Shown here piece after piece: positions 24,826 through 33,717 of a DNA stretch of 64,000 nucleotides (its first letter is position 1; every line of letters begins with the position of its first letter). The translations under genes were made by a program, and so were the position numbers. The notes under the pieces were generated by a model. That model was not told the origin of the DNA, made no database searches, and worked only from the letters and a program-made list of their open reading frames with translations. The DNA is from [Mycobacterium] crassicus (lineage in GTDB: Bacteria; Actinomycetota; Actinomycetes; Mycobacteriales; Mycobacteriaceae): NCBI RefSeq assembly GCF_020181615.1, contig NZ_CP084029.1, forward strand, positions 4,012,800 to 4,076,799, in the 5' to 3' direction.

Positions 24826-26169
24826 CTACGGGGCCATCCGACGTTGGCTGTGGTCGGCGGGGTCGGTGGTGTTTTCCGCGATCGCCCGCAGTCGGGCCAG
24901 GTCACGGGGGTGCAGATCCGGCGCTTCGGCGAGGGAGTCGAGCAACAGGTCGGCTTGTTCCTGCAGCGCCGGAAGGTGTTCGGGCCGGCCCATCCGTTCG
25001 ACGTGGACGATCAGCATTCGCACCACCCGCAGGATCGTCGCCGCCACCAGCGGCTGGGCGGGCGCCACCTGGCGGAGCTGGTCGAAGCCGTGCGCGATGT
25101 ATTCCTCGTCGTCGAGATCCCAGGGCCGCAGCAGCACTCGTCCATCCGGACCGGCCACCGCCCGCGACCGCGGCGGCACCGACAGCTGCCGGCGCAGCAG
25201 GCTGCCGACCCGCAGCGTCGCCTCCACCGCGGTGGTGGGGTCGTTGATGGCCGAACTGAGCGCACGCAACCCGATGTCGACCAGCTGGCGGAAGGCGAAG
25301 TCGACGTCTTCCTGCATGGTGCGGCTGCCGCTGACAACGATCGCCCGGGACAGCTTGTGCTGCAATCGATCCGGATGATCCGGCGCCGGCCAGATCGTGA
25401 CCAGTGGCTGACCCCGGTGGATGTAGGCGCCGACCCGAGTGTCGAGCCGAATCGTGGTGTTCGGCGGGACCACGGCCAGCAGCCGCTCGGTACGAACCTG
25501 GCTGACCCAACCGTTGCCGGGCGAGTCCAGCCGCAACGCGTCCGGTGGCGCCTCCATATTCGCGACGTGGGCCGGCTGCTCGTCGGCGGCGGCGGCCGCA
25601 ACGGCACCGATCACCATCGAGCCCTCCGCCGCGATCTCGCGCACCACCTGCCCGACCTCCAACCGGTGGGCCAGGTGATCGATGTGGGCGATGATCGTGA
25701 TCACGGTGCCGATCGTGAGCACCACCGCAACCGTCACGGTCAACGGCGGCGCGGGCACCGGCGAGGACCCGTCGAGGTCCGGCAGGCTCAGCACGCAGTA
25801 CACGAACGACGCGACCAGCAGGCCGATCACGACCTGGCTGAGCCGGTCCCGGATGAACCAGCGCATGACCCGCGGCGACAACTGCGAACTGGCCAGCTGC
25901 AGGCTGACGATGGTCAGCGAGAAGATGACCCCGGCGGTGGTGATGGTCGCTCCGGCGATGGTGGACAGCAGCGTGGTCGCCACCCCGCTGTCCATCTTCA
26001 GCAGAAAGCGCGGCGACGGGCCGATACGTTTGTCGGCCGCCCGTGTGATGACGGCCAGCGCCATGCCGCCGATCACGATCACCAACGGCAGCGCGAACAG
26101 ACTCTCGCGAAACCGGTAAGCCAGTGCCGCCGCCCGCACATTCGGGAAGCGTTCCGAGCGGGTCTGCAT
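24826..26169 (-). CDS. DUF2254 integral membrane protein
   Basis: A 447-residue membrane protein. About four hydrophobic segments lie in the first 180 residues: LFALPLVIVIGGMALAVI, GATITTAGVIFSLTIVSLQL, VVIGLLVASFVYCVLSL and LTVTVAVVLTIGTVITII. A cytosolic domain follows with DVDFAFRQLVDIGLRALS and AINDPTTAVEA, the signature of DUF2254 proteins. The start ATG 26169 shares one base with the stop of the glutathione-peroxidase-like gene (TGATG). Function unknown; pairing with a peroxidase gene hints at envelope or redox stress. Confidence 0.8.
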   Translation of the reverse strand: MQTRSERFPNVRAAALAYRFRESLFALPLVIVIGGMALAVITRAADKRIGPSPRFLLKMDSGVATTLLSTIAGATITTAGVIFSLTIVSLQLASSQLSPRVMRWFIRDRLSQVVIGLLVASFVYCVLSLPDLDGSSPVPAPPLTVTVAVVLTIGTVITIIAHIDHLAHRLEVGQVVREIAAEGSMVIGAVAAAAADEQPAHVANMEAPPDALRLDSPGNGWVSQVRTERLLAVVPPNTTIRLDTRVGAYIHRGQPLVTIWPAPDHPDRLQHKLSRAIVVSGSRTMQEDVDFAFRQLVDIGLRALSSAINDPTTAVEATLRVGSLLRRQLSVPPRSRAVAGPDGRVLLRPWDLDDEEYIAHGFDQLRQVAPAQPLVAATILRVVRMLIVHVERMGRPEHLPALQEQADLLLDSLAEAPDLHPRDLARLRAIAENTTDPADHSQRRMAP

Positions 26170-26657
26170 CAGGCCGGCAGGACGGCCTCGATGGCGGCGA
26201 TCACCTCGGGCGCATCCGGCACCGTGGTGGGCCGGAACCGGTTGACCACGGCACCGCCCGGGGCCAGCAGGAACTTCTCGAAGTTCCACTGCACGTCACC
26301 GGCGGCGCCATCGGCATCGGCGGTCTTGGCCAACTCCGCATACAGCGGGTGCCGGTCGTCGCCGTTGACGTCGGTCTTGGCCAGCAGCGGGAAGGTGACC
26401 CCATAGGTGGTGGAGCAGAAGGTCGCGATCTCCTCGGGTGTTCCCGGTTCCTGGCCCATGAACTGGTTGCACGGCACGCCGAGCACCGTCAGCCCGCGGC
26501 CGGCGTAGTCCTGCGCGAGCCGCTCCAGGGCGCCGTACTGCGGGGTGAGCCCGCATTTGGAGGCGACGTTGACGATCAGCACGGCCCGGTCGCTGTAATC
26601 GGCCAGTGAGGTGGGCTGCCCGTCGAGGGTGGTCAGGGGGATATCGGCGAGGCTCAT
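26169..26657 (-). CDS. Glutathione-peroxidase-like thiol peroxidase
   Basis: A 162-residue member of the glutathione peroxidase family. The peroxidatic residue is a cysteine, C35 in NVASKCGLTPQY, with Q65-F66 in PCNQF and the tryptophan/asparagine of VQWNFEKF completing the active site. Mycobacteria lack glutathione, so reduction by thioredoxin or mycothiol is likely; that is inference. ATG 26657 is the start that matches the family; an upstream in-frame ATG adds a poor extension. It overlaps the membrane protein gene by one base. Confidence 0.9.
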   Translation of the reverse strand: MSLADIPLTTLDGQPTSLADYSDRAVLIVNVASKCGLTPQYGALERLAQDYAGRGLTVLGVPCNQFMGQEPGTPEEIATFCSTTYGVTFPLLAKTDVNGDDRHPLYAELAKTADADGAAGDVQWNFEKFLLAPGGAVVNRFRPTTVPDAPEVIAAIEAVLPA

Positions 26658-26737
26658 GGCCGCGACGTTACCCGCTGACAGTTGTGGGGGTCGCGGCGTA
26701 CGGTCATCGCAGGCGCACACGTTGCTGGGAGGCCATC

Positions 26738-27184
26738 ATGGCACCATTGATCGCCCTGTTCGTGGGAAGTATCGCGGCCCGGATCGCCGGTTGGCTCGGC
26801 GTCGATTACGTCGGCAGCTGGGTAAGCGCCCTGGCCGTAGGGTTGGCCGTGATGTTCGTGGTCACCGGGGTGGCGCACTTCGTCTCCCCGCTGCGAACCG
26901 ATCTGATCGCGATCGTGCCGCCGCAGCTGCCGCGGGCCGGGTTGCTGGTCACCATCACCGGGGTGCTGGAACTGCTGGGCGCGGTGGGTCTGCTGATACC
27001 CGGCACCCGGGTGGCCGCCGCGGTGTGCCTGTTGGGACTGATGCTGGCGATGTTCCCGGCCAACATCTACGCGTCGCGGATGCCCACGCCGCCGCAGTCG
27101 ATGACCACCGAGTTGTCGGTGCGGATCGCCGAGGAGGTCGTCTTTCTGGCTGCGGCGCTGGTGGTCGTGATCGGTTCCCTCTAG
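26738..27184 (+). CDS. DoxX-like small membrane protein
   Basis: A 148-residue hydrophobic protein with four predicted membrane helices, including WVSALAVGLAVMFVVTGVAHF, LLVTITGVLELLGAVGLLI and [15 protein letters not shown]. The pattern and length fit the DoxX family, often linked to redox and thiol stress. ATG 26738 has GGGAGG about 7 bases upstream. The stop overlaps the stop of the convergent oligopeptidase gene. It is divergent from the peroxidase-like gene, with 80 bases between starts. Confidence 0.8.
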   Translation: MAPLIALFVGSIAARIAGWLGVDYVGSWVSALAVGLAVMFVVTGVAHFVSPLRTDLIAIVPPQLPRAGLLVTITGVLELLGAVGLLIPGTRVAAAVCLLGLMLAMFPANIYASRMPTPPQSMTTELSVRIAEEVVFLAAALVVVIGSL

Positions 27185-29319
27185 CCCGCGGCGTCGGTGC
27201 GCGCCGCATCGCAGCCGGCCGTCGCCAGCAGCCAGGCGTACTGGAACGCGATCTCCTTCCAGCGTTCGTAGCGTCCGGAGATTCCGCCGTGGCCGGCGTT
27301 CATCTGGGTCTTCAGCAGCACCGGGTTGGCGTCGGTCTTGGTGTGCCGCAGCGCGGCCACCCACTTCGCGGGCTCCACGTAGTACACCCGGGTGTCGTGC
27401 AGCGACGTCATCGCCAGGATCGGCGGATAGTCCCGGCCGGCGACGTTCTCGTACGGCGAGTAGGACTTCATGTAGAAGTAGACGTCCTTGTCGTCCAACG
27501 GGTTTCCCCACTCGTCCCATTCGGTGACGGTCAGCGGCAGCGTCGGATCCAAGATGGTGGTCAGCGGGTCGACGAACGGGACCTGTGCCACCACTCCGGC
27601 GAACAACTCGGGCGCCAGGTTGGTGACGGCTCCCATCAGCAGCCCACCGGCGCTGCCGCCCATCGCCACCAGGCGCCCGGGCTCGCAGACTCCCGCGTCG
27701 ATCAGGTGACGCCCCACGGCGACGAAGTCGGTGAAGCTGTTCTTCTTCTCAAGCAACTTGCCGCGCTCGTACCACAGCCGGCCCATTTCGCCGCCGCCGC
27801 GGACGTGCGCCACGGCGAAGACCATGCCGCGGTCCAGCAGGGAGAGCCGGGAGATGGAGAACTGCGGATCTTCGCACATCTCGTAGGCACCGTAACCGTA
27901 AAGCATTGTCGGAGCAGGTAATTCGATTCCGGCCCGGTGCACGATCGACACCGGGACGCGGGTGCCGTCCGGCGCGTAGGCCCAGTCCCGGTATTCGACG
28001 TAGTCATCGCGGCGGTACTCGCCCAGCACCGGTTGTTCCCGCAGCAGGGTGCGTTCACCGGTCGCCAAGTCGATGTCGTAGATGCGCACCGGGGTGATGA
28101 ACGACGTCGCGCCCACCCGCAGCTTGGGACTGTCCCAGTTCGGGTTGGTCGCCAGGCCCGCCGACATCAACTCGGTGTCGAAGGTGATCTCTTGCGGCGC
28201 TTGGCAATCGCCGGACGCGTCGATCGGCCACAGCTGAATGCGGGGCAGTCCCTCAGCCCGGTATCCGACGACCAGGTGGCGAGCGAAGGCGTCCACCACA
28301 TCCAGTCGCACGTCGTCGCGCCCGGCGATCAGGGTCTCTTGCGCGGTCGGGTCGCCCACCGGGGTCTGCACCAGCGTGAAGTTGACCGCACCGTCGTTGT
28401 GCAGCATGAGGAATCGGTCTTCGCCGCCGAGGATCGCATGCTCCACGGAGTACTCGACGCCTTCGCGGCGGGGCAGCACCACGGTGAACTCCGCCTGCGG
28501 GTCGGCCGCGTCGGCGTAGCGAACCTCGGAGGTGATCGACGAACCGGCCGCGATCAGCACGTAGGCGTCACTGCGGGTGCGGCCCACCGACAGCCAGAAT
28601 CGTTCGTCGTCTTCGTGGTAGACCTGCTCAGCGGTCTGGTCGGCTCCGATCTTGTAGCGCCACACGGTGTCCGGGCGCCAAGCCTCATCGACGGTGATGT
28701 AGTAGACGGTGCGGTTGTCGGTCGCCCAGGTCACCCCGGCACCGATCCCGGCGATCTCGTCGGCGAACAGTTCACCGGTGGACAAGTCCTTGAACCGCAG
28801 CGTGTACCGCTCGTCACCGACCACGTCGACGGAGTAGGCCAGGATGTTGCCGTCCGGGCTGATGCTGGCAGCGCCGAGCGCGAAGAAGTCGTGCCCCTGG
28901 GCCTCGACGTTCTGGTCCAGCAACACCTGCTCGCCGGGGATCTCGGTGGCCTCGTCCAGCCGGGGCGGCGTCCAGTCGTCGGGTTGGCCGGCCGGACAGC
29001 GGCATTGCACGCCGTACTGCTTCCCCTCGAATGTGCGCGCGTAGTACCACCAGTCGCCGCGGCGCGCCGGTACCGACAGGTCGGTCTCCTTGGTACGGGC
29101 CTTGATCTCGTCGAAGATGCTCTGCCGCAACTGTTCCAGGTGCGCGGTCGCGGCGTCGGTGTAGGCGTTCTCGGCTTCCAGGTGAGCGATCACCGCGGGG
29201 TCGGCCTTGTCGCGTAACCATTCGTAGGGGTCGACGAAGACGTCCCCGTGATGGGCGCGGGTGGAGTCCACCCGCTTGGCCGAAGGCGGTTCGGGCAGCG
29301 TCTGCGATACGTCGGTCAT
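27181..29319 (-). CDS. ptrB: Oligopeptidase B (S9 serine peptidase), intact
   Basis: A 712-residue cytosolic serine oligopeptidase of family S9A with an N-terminal beta-propeller (about residues 70-420) and a C-terminal alpha/beta-hydrolase domain. The catalytic serine is in GGSAGG, the aspartate in SLHDTRV and the histidine in NAGHGG. It cleaves short peptides, usually after basic residues. In M. tuberculosis H37Rv the locus is annotated as two pieces (ptrBa/ptrBb); here it is one uninterrupted frame. ATG 29319 overlaps the purC stop (ATGA), so translation is probably coupled to purC. Confidence 0.95.
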   Translation of the reverse strand: MTDVSQTLPEPPSAKRVDSTRAHHGDVFVDPYEWLRDKADPAVIAHLEAENAYTDAATAHLEQLRQSIFDEIKARTKETDLSVPARRGDWWYYARTFEGKQYGVQCRCPAGQPDDWTPPRLDEATEIPGEQVLLDQNVEAQGHDFFALGAASISPDGNILAYSVDVVGDERYTLRFKDLSTGELFADEIAGIGAGVTWATDNRTVYYITVDEAWRPDTVWRYKIGADQTAEQVYHEDDERFWLSVGRTRSDAYVLIAAGSSITSEVRYADAADPQAEFTVVLPRREGVEYSVEHAILGGEDRFLMLHNDGAVNFTLVQTPVGDPTAQETLIAGRDDVRLDVVDAFARHLVVGYRAEGLPRIQLWPIDASGDCQAPQEITFDTELMSAGLATNPNWDSPKLRVGATSFITPVRIYDIDLATGERTLLREQPVLGEYRRDDYVEYRDWAYAPDGTRVPVSIVHRAGIELPAPTMLYGYGAYEMCEDPQFSISRLSLLDRGMVFAVAHVRGGGEMGRLWYERGKLLEKKNSFTDFVAVGRHLIDAGVCEPGRLVAMGGSAGGLLMGAVTNLAPELFAGVVAQVPFVDPLTTILDPTLPLTVTEWDEWGNPLDDKDVYFYMKSYSPYENVAGRDYPPILAMTSLHDTRVYYVEPAKWVAALRHTKTDANPVLLKTQMNAGHGGISGRYERWKEIAFQYAWLLATAGCDAARTDAAG

Positions 29320-30212
29320 GCTCCGGGGCCGACCCAGTCGCCGAAGGAAAGTCCTGAAATACGTTCGTAGGCTTCGATGTAGCGGGCGCGGGTGGCATCG
29401 ATGACGTCCTGCGGCAGGGCCGGGGGCGCGGCGGTGCCGGCGCGGTCCCAGCCGGATTCCGGGCCGGTGAGCCAGTTGCGCACGAACTGCTTGTCGAAAC
29501 TCTCCTGCACCACGCCGGCCTTGTAGTGGTCGGCCGGCCAGTACCGCGACGAGTCGGGGGTGAACACCTCATCGGCCAGGACCAGGTTGCCGTGCTCGTC
29601 GACACCGAACTCGAACTTGGTGTCGGCGATGATGATGCCCCGGGTGAGCGCGTGGTCGGCGGCCTGCACATAGGTCGCCATGGTGCGGTCGCGCAGTTGA
29701 CCGGCCCGTACCGGACCGACCAGGTCGATCACCTGCACGAACGAGATGTTCTCGTCGTGTTCGCCGATCTCGGCCTTGGTCGCCGGGGTGAACAGCGGGT
29801 TGTTGAACTTGCTGGCCTCCACCAGTCCCGGCGGCAGGGCAGTGCCGCACACCGCGCCGGTGCGCTGGTAGTCGAGCAGGCCCGAGCCGGTCAGGTAACC
29901 GCGCGCCACGCACTCGATCGGCATCATCTCCAGCCGGCGCACCACCAGCGCCCGGCCCAGCACCTCATCGGGGATGCGCGGATCATCCGGTGGGCCGGCC
30001 AGATGGTTGGGGGCGTCGACGAGGCCGAAGAAGAAGACACTCATCGCGGTCAGGATGCGGCCCTTGTCCGGAATCTGGCTGTCCAGGATGTAGTCGAACG
30101 CCGAGATTCGGTCGGTGGCGACGAACAGCAGATGCTGGTCGTCGATCCGATACAGTTCGCGGACTTTGCCGCTGGCCAGGTGCTGGTAGTCAGAGAGCGC
30201 GGGACGCGACAT
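29316..30212 (-). CDS. purC: Phosphoribosylaminoimidazole-succinocarboxamide synthase (SAICAR synthetase)
   Basis: A 298-residue ATP-dependent ligase that joins aspartate to CAIR in purine synthesis. Family motifs: [10 protein letters not shown] near residue 12, [21 protein letters not shown] and DTKFEFGVD. Matches Rv0780. ATG 30212. The gene is first in a two-gene unit with ptrB. Upstream lies a duplicated intergenic repeat of about 55 bases rather than a simple promoter region. Confidence 0.96.
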   Translation of the reverse strand: MSRPALSDYQHLASGKVRELYRIDDQHLLFVATDRISAFDYILDSQIPDKGRILTAMSVFFFGLVDAPNHLAGPPDDPRIPDEVLGRALVVRRLEMMPIECVARGYLTGSGLLDYQRTGAVCGTALPPGLVEASKFNNPLFTPATKAEIGEHDENISFVQVIDLVGPVRAGQLRDRTMATYVQAADHALTRGIIIADTKFEFGVDEHGNLVLADEVFTPDSSRYWPADHYKAGVVQESFDKQFVRNWLTGPESGWDRAGTAAPPALPQDVIDATRARYIEAYERISGLSFGDWVGPGA

Positions 30213-30223
30213 TGCGTCAGCCT

Positions 30224-30335
30224 AGCGGCGATCGCAAGGACGACGAAGTCGGGCGAAGCGGGTCGCCGCCAGCGGCACAGCGGCGATCGCAAGCACGACG
30301 AAGTCGGGCGAAGGCGGGGCCACCGCCAGCAGAAC
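30224..30335. repeat. Two tandem copies of a ~55-base intergenic repeat
   Basis: Copy 1 spans 30224-30278 and copy 2 starts at 30279; the first 35 bases differ at only one position, then small insertions appear. The core reads GCGGCGATCGCAAG followed by ACGACGAAGTCGGGCGAAG. A related core (GATCGC, then GACGGAGTCGGGCGCAGCGG) occurs twice at the adhB 3' end near 61467-61541. This resembles a dispersed mycobacterial intergenic repeat of MIRU-like character. The rest of the 243-base gap to the next gene shows nothing else clear. Confidence 0.7.
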
Positions 30336-30455
30336 TGCGGGTGGCAGACAGTCGCCCCCCACTGCGGCAGAGTGAGCCACGCAGCATCTACAGTAAATTG
30401 TTATGCGTCTCACATCGAACGCACATCTGGTGCCGGCCTGAGGGAACGTCCGCCA

Positions 30456-32609
30456 ATGACCCACGCACGTGTCGCCCAGACGAATCACCGACCGCATCGG
30501 TCCACCAGCCGCACCCGACTGGCCGGTGCGGCTCTGGTAGCCGGGGTTTCGTTGGGATTCGGGCTGTCACCGGTCAGCGCCCCGACCGCCCACGCCGAGG
30601 TCATCGACGACGTCTTCGATCAGTTTCTGGCCGGGATCGCCGCCGACTGGGGCGGCCCGTTTGCGGCATCGGCAGGCGCCTTCGACCTCTCCGACTGGTT
30701 CCAGCAATCGATCTACCTTCCGGTTCACCACGGACTCGAGCAGTGGCTGGACACCGTGGCCGGCCAGCAGGTGGCCGAGTTGCTCAACGGGTTCGGCTCC
30801 CATGTGATCGGTGACGGCACCGCCGGCACCGAGGACGACCCGAACGGCGGTGCGGCCGGTTGGCTGTTCGGCGACGGCGGTGCCGGCTGGGACAGCGACC
30901 AGGCCGGGGTCGCCGGCGGCGCCGGCGGCGCGGCGGGACTTTTCGGCAACGGCGGGGTCGGCGGCATGGGCGGCGCCGAAGCGACCGGTGGCGCCGGTGG
31001 GGCCGGCGGCTGGCTGCTGGGTAACGGCGGCGCCGGCGGCCACGGCGGTGAGGGCGGCAACGGCGGTGACGGCGGCAACGGCATCGGGCTGTTCGCCGCA
31101 GGCGGCCACGGCGGTGACGCCGGGGACGGCGCCAGCATCTGGTCCACCCCCGGCTATGCACGACCCGCCCTGGGCGGGGCCGGCGGCAACCCCGGGGTGC
31201 TGGGCACCCACGGCGCGGTCGGCGCCTTCGGCACCCTGGCCGGCGGCCCGCCGACCGGCAGCGGCGCGTTCACCACCGCGGGCACCTGGCTCACCGACGC
31301 CGACGGCCGGGTGCTGATCCTGCACGGCGTCAACGAGGTCAACAAGGGTGCGCCCTACACCCCCGAGGCCAACCACTTCGATGCGCAGCACGCCGCGTAC
31401 CTGGCCGCCAACGGCGTCAACGCGGTGCGGGTCGGGGTGATCTGGGCCGGGGTGGAACCCAGGCCCGGCGAGATCGACTACGACTATCTGGCGTCGATCA
31501 AGGCCACCGTGGACCTGCTCGCCTCGCACGGCATCGTCAGCATCATCGACATGCACCAGGACCTGTACAGCGACACCATCACCGGGATCGGTGACGGGGC
31601 GCCGGAGTGGGCGGTGCAGACCGGCGATGCGATCAACATCAACTTCGGCTGGCCGTGGAACTACCCGCTCAACGGCGCGGTGAACCATGCCTGGGATGCG
31701 TTCTGGTCCAACTCCGCAGCCCCGGACGGGATCGGCCTACAGAATCACTATGCCGGGATGTTCCAGGCCGTCGCCGGCTACTTCAACGGCAACCCCCACG
31801 TCGCCGGCTACGAGATCATGAACGAACCCTGGCCGGGCTCGGGCTATCTGTCGACCGCGTTCGGCAACCCGTTCTTCGACACCCAACAGCTGTCGCCGTT
31901 CTACGACCAGGTGACCGCGGCGATCCGATCGGTCGACCCGAGCACCCCGATACTCTTCGAACCCAACACCCTGTTCGGCAACCTGCCGGTGCCCACCCAC
32001 GTGACCCCGCCGGACGACCCGAACACGATCTTCGCGTACCACAGCTACTGCCCCTGGTTCGCAGTCCTGGGCAGCGACATCGGCTGCTCGGCGTACGAGA
32101 GCTTCATCGCGGATCAGGCCGCCGCCTACGCCCAGACACACGACCTCCCGGCGATGCTCACCGAGTTCGGAAACACCACCGTCCCCGGTGTCATCAACGG
32201 CGGGACCGGCGCCGCCGACCAGCACGGATTCGGCTGGTTGTTCTGGGATTACAACAACGTGCTGGTCGGCGACATGGCACACCCGCCTGCCGGTGACAAC
32301 ATCGCGACCGACGCGATGACCGCGCTGGCCGCGCCCTACCCGCAGGCCGTGGCCGGCATCCCGGGCACCTGGTCGTTCACCGACGGCAACTTCGCATTCA
32401 GCTACTCCACCGAGATGGCCGACGGCTCAGGTCAGTTCGCCGCCGGCACGCACACCAACATCTCGGTACCGACCAGCATCTATCCGGACGGCTACCAGGT
32501 GGTGGTCACCGGCGGGCATGTTGTCTCGGCCGCGAACGCCCCGGTGCTGGTGATCGCCTCCGACGGCGGCGCAGCCACCGTCACGGTGACGGTGACGCCC
32601 AACAACTGA
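30456..32609 (+). CDS. Secreted GH5-like glycoside hydrolase with PGRS-like linker
   Basis: A 717-residue exported protein. Residues 1-47 form a signal peptide (basic start, hydrophobic AGAALVAGVSLGFGL, cleavage after TAHA). A helical region to about 120 follows, then a glycine/alanine-rich PGRS-like tract at 129-227 (GGAGG, GGNGG units). Then comes a cellulase-family TIM barrel (about 275-620) with the acid/base E457 in IMNEPWP and nucleophile E570 in MLTEFGN. The C-terminal 95 residues look like a beta-sandwich. The catalytic part resembles endoglycoceramidase/endoglucanase members of GH5. ATG 30456 is the first start giving the signal peptide. Not expected at this site in M. tuberculosis. 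Substrate unknown. Confidence 0.85.
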   Translation: MTHARVAQTNHRPHRSTSRTRLAGAALVAGVSLGFGLSPVSAPTAHAEVIDDVFDQFLAGIAADWGGPFAASAGAFDLSDWFQQSIYLPVHHGLEQWLDTVAGQQVAELLNGFGSHVIGDGTAGTEDDPNGGAAGWLFGDGGAGWDSDQAGVAGGAGGAAGLFGNGGVGGMGGAEATGGAGGAGGWLLGNGGAGGHGGEGGNGGDGGNGIGLFAAGGHGGDAGDGASIWSTPGYARPALGGAGGNPGVLGTHGAVGAFGTLAGGPPTGSGAFTTAGTWLTDADGRVLILHGVNEVNKGAPYTPEANHFDAQHAAYLAANGVNAVRVGVIWAGVEPRPGEIDYDYLASIKATVDLLASHGIVSIIDMHQDLYSDTITGIGDGAPEWAVQTGDAININFGWPWNYPLNGAVNHAWDAFWSNSAAPDGIGLQNHYAGMFQAVAGYFNGNPHVAGYEIMNEPWPGSGYLSTAFGNPFFDTQQLSPFYDQVTAAIRSVDPSTPILFEPNTLFGNLPVPTHVTPPDDPNTIFAYHSYCPWFAVLGSDIGCSAYESFIADQAAAYAQTHDLPAMLTEFGNTTVPGVINGGTGAADQHGFGWLFWDYNNVLVGDMAHPPAGDNIATDAMTALAAPYPQAVAGIPGTWSFTDGNFAFSYSTEMADGSGQFAAGTHTNISVPTSIYPDGYQVVVTGGHVVSAANAPVLVIASDGGAATVTVTVTPNN

Positions 32610-32659
32610 TGGCCGCGCAGCACCCCCGGGACGGCTCCGGGTGTGCTGGGATCGGTTTC

Positions 32660-33298
32660 ATGACTTCCCGGTTGCTGCCCTACGCCACCTCCCCCGGCCG
32701 CCTGTTGGCCCAACTGTTCAGCGACGTCGTCGTCGCGGCGTGGACCTCGCTGTGGGTGCTGGTCGCGCTGGCCGTGCACGGCGCCGTCGCCACCATCGCC
32801 GGGGTGGGCCGGCAGTTCGAGCGGGGCGCCAATGGGGTGGCCGAGAGCCTGTCCTCGGCCGGGCAGAGCGCCGACCGTATTCCGTTGGTGGGCGACGCGG
32901 TGAGCAAGCCACTGACCGCCGCCGGCGAGGCGGCGGTCGACATCGCCGGCGCCGGCCACGACCTGAACACCACCGCCGGCTGGCTGGCCTACCTGCTGGC
33001 GGTGGCGGTCGCCGCACCGCCGATCCTGGCGGTGGCGATGCCGTGGCTGGCATTGCGGCTGCGGTTCTTCCGACGTAAGCGGGCGGTGCTGGCGCTGGCC
33101 GCCACACCGGCCGGGATCGAGTTACTGGCCTTACGGGCGCTCGCGACCCGACCGCACCGCGCGCTGACCGCGGTCAGTCCCGACCCGGTCGGTGCGTGGC
33201 GGCATCAGAACCTGGCCGTCATTGCCGAGTTGGCCGCCGTCGAGCTGCGATCGGCCGGGCTGGCCCGGCATCCCCGATCGAGGGCCCCGGCGAGCTAG
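32660..33298 (+). CDS. Conserved membrane protein (Rv0779c type)
   Basis: A 212-residue protein with two predicted membrane segments: AAWTSLWVLVALAVHGAVATI near residue 30 and LAYLLAVAVAAPPILAVAMPW near residue 115. A helical linker between them is rich in small residues, and the tail is basic. It occupies the position of Rv0779c near purC/cyp126. I use ATG 32660 rather than the earlier in-frame start at 32609, which abuts the glycosidase stop and gives a hydrophilic extension. Function unknown. Confidence 0.7.
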   Translation: MTSRLLPYATSPGRLLAQLFSDVVVAAWTSLWVLVALAVHGAVATIAGVGRQFERGANGVAESLSSAGQSADRIPLVGDAVSKPLTAAGEAAVDIAGAGHDLNTTAGWLAYLLAVAVAAPPILAVAMPWLALRLRFFRRKRAVLALAATPAGIELLALRALATRPHRALTAVSPDPVGAWRHQNLAVIAELAAVELRSAGLARHPRSRAPAS

Positions 33299-33307
33299 GC
33301 TGCCGCT

Positions 33308-33694
33308 GTGAACCTCGAGAAGGTGGTTTTCGGCTTCTTCGTACTGCTGGCGGCGACATTGAATTTCGGGTTCTTCGTGGGCGATGTCGGCGATCCGGTC
33401 ATCCACAACGCGTGGGAGCTCTTCCTCGCCCTCATCGTCGCCTTCATCACCTCGATCCTGAAGTTCGGCGACCGCACCCAGCTCGGTGCGGTCCATCTGG
33501 CGACCAGCCTGGTCGCGCTGCTGCAGCTCGTCGCCGCGGCCGGGATGTGGGTCTACTACACCCAGGTCTCGATCTACGGCCTGGACCAGCATGCGACGGC
33601 CAGCGTGGTGTCGCTGTCGGGCGGGGCACTGCTGGCCAACATCGTGTCCGTCACTCTGCTGGTGGTCGAAACGGCCTCGTTCAGGCGTCGCTAG
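33308..33694 (+). CDS. Small four-helix membrane protein next to a K+ channel
   Basis: A 128-residue hydrophobic protein with about four membrane helices: VVFGFFVLLAATLNFGFFV, WELFLALIVAFITSIL, LVALLQLVAAAGMWVYY and LLANIVSVTLLVVETA. GTG 33308 fits a leaderless start because TAGGCT (33296-33301, overlapping the previous stop codon) ends 6 bases upstream. It lies 24 bases before the potassium-channel gene, so it may be an accessory subunit of that channel. No enzyme motif seen. Confidence 0.7.
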   Translation: MNLEKVVFGFFVLLAATLNFGFFVGDVGDPVIHNAWELFLALIVAFITSILKFGDRTQLGAVHLATSLVALLQLVAAAGMWVYYTQVSIYGLDQHATASVVSLSGGALLANIVSVTLLVVETASFRRR

Positions 33695-33717
33695 CCGCCG
33701 AAAGCCGCCCTTGACCG

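Noticed and set aside
29526..30455. 310-residue N-terminal extension of the glycosidase frame
   Set aside because: It is antisense to purC and would bury the signal peptide; the ATG at 30456 gives a proper exported protein.
30840..31140. Possible CRISPR or variable tandem repeat in the purC-downstream region
   Set aside because: The repeated GGCGGC-type bases encode the PGRS-like glycine tract in frame; no regular spacer/repeat structure exists.
30567..31688. Minus-strand frame of 373 residues across the glycine-rich tract
   Set aside because: Open only because the opposite strand encodes GGx repeats; composition is biased and no start signal is seen.
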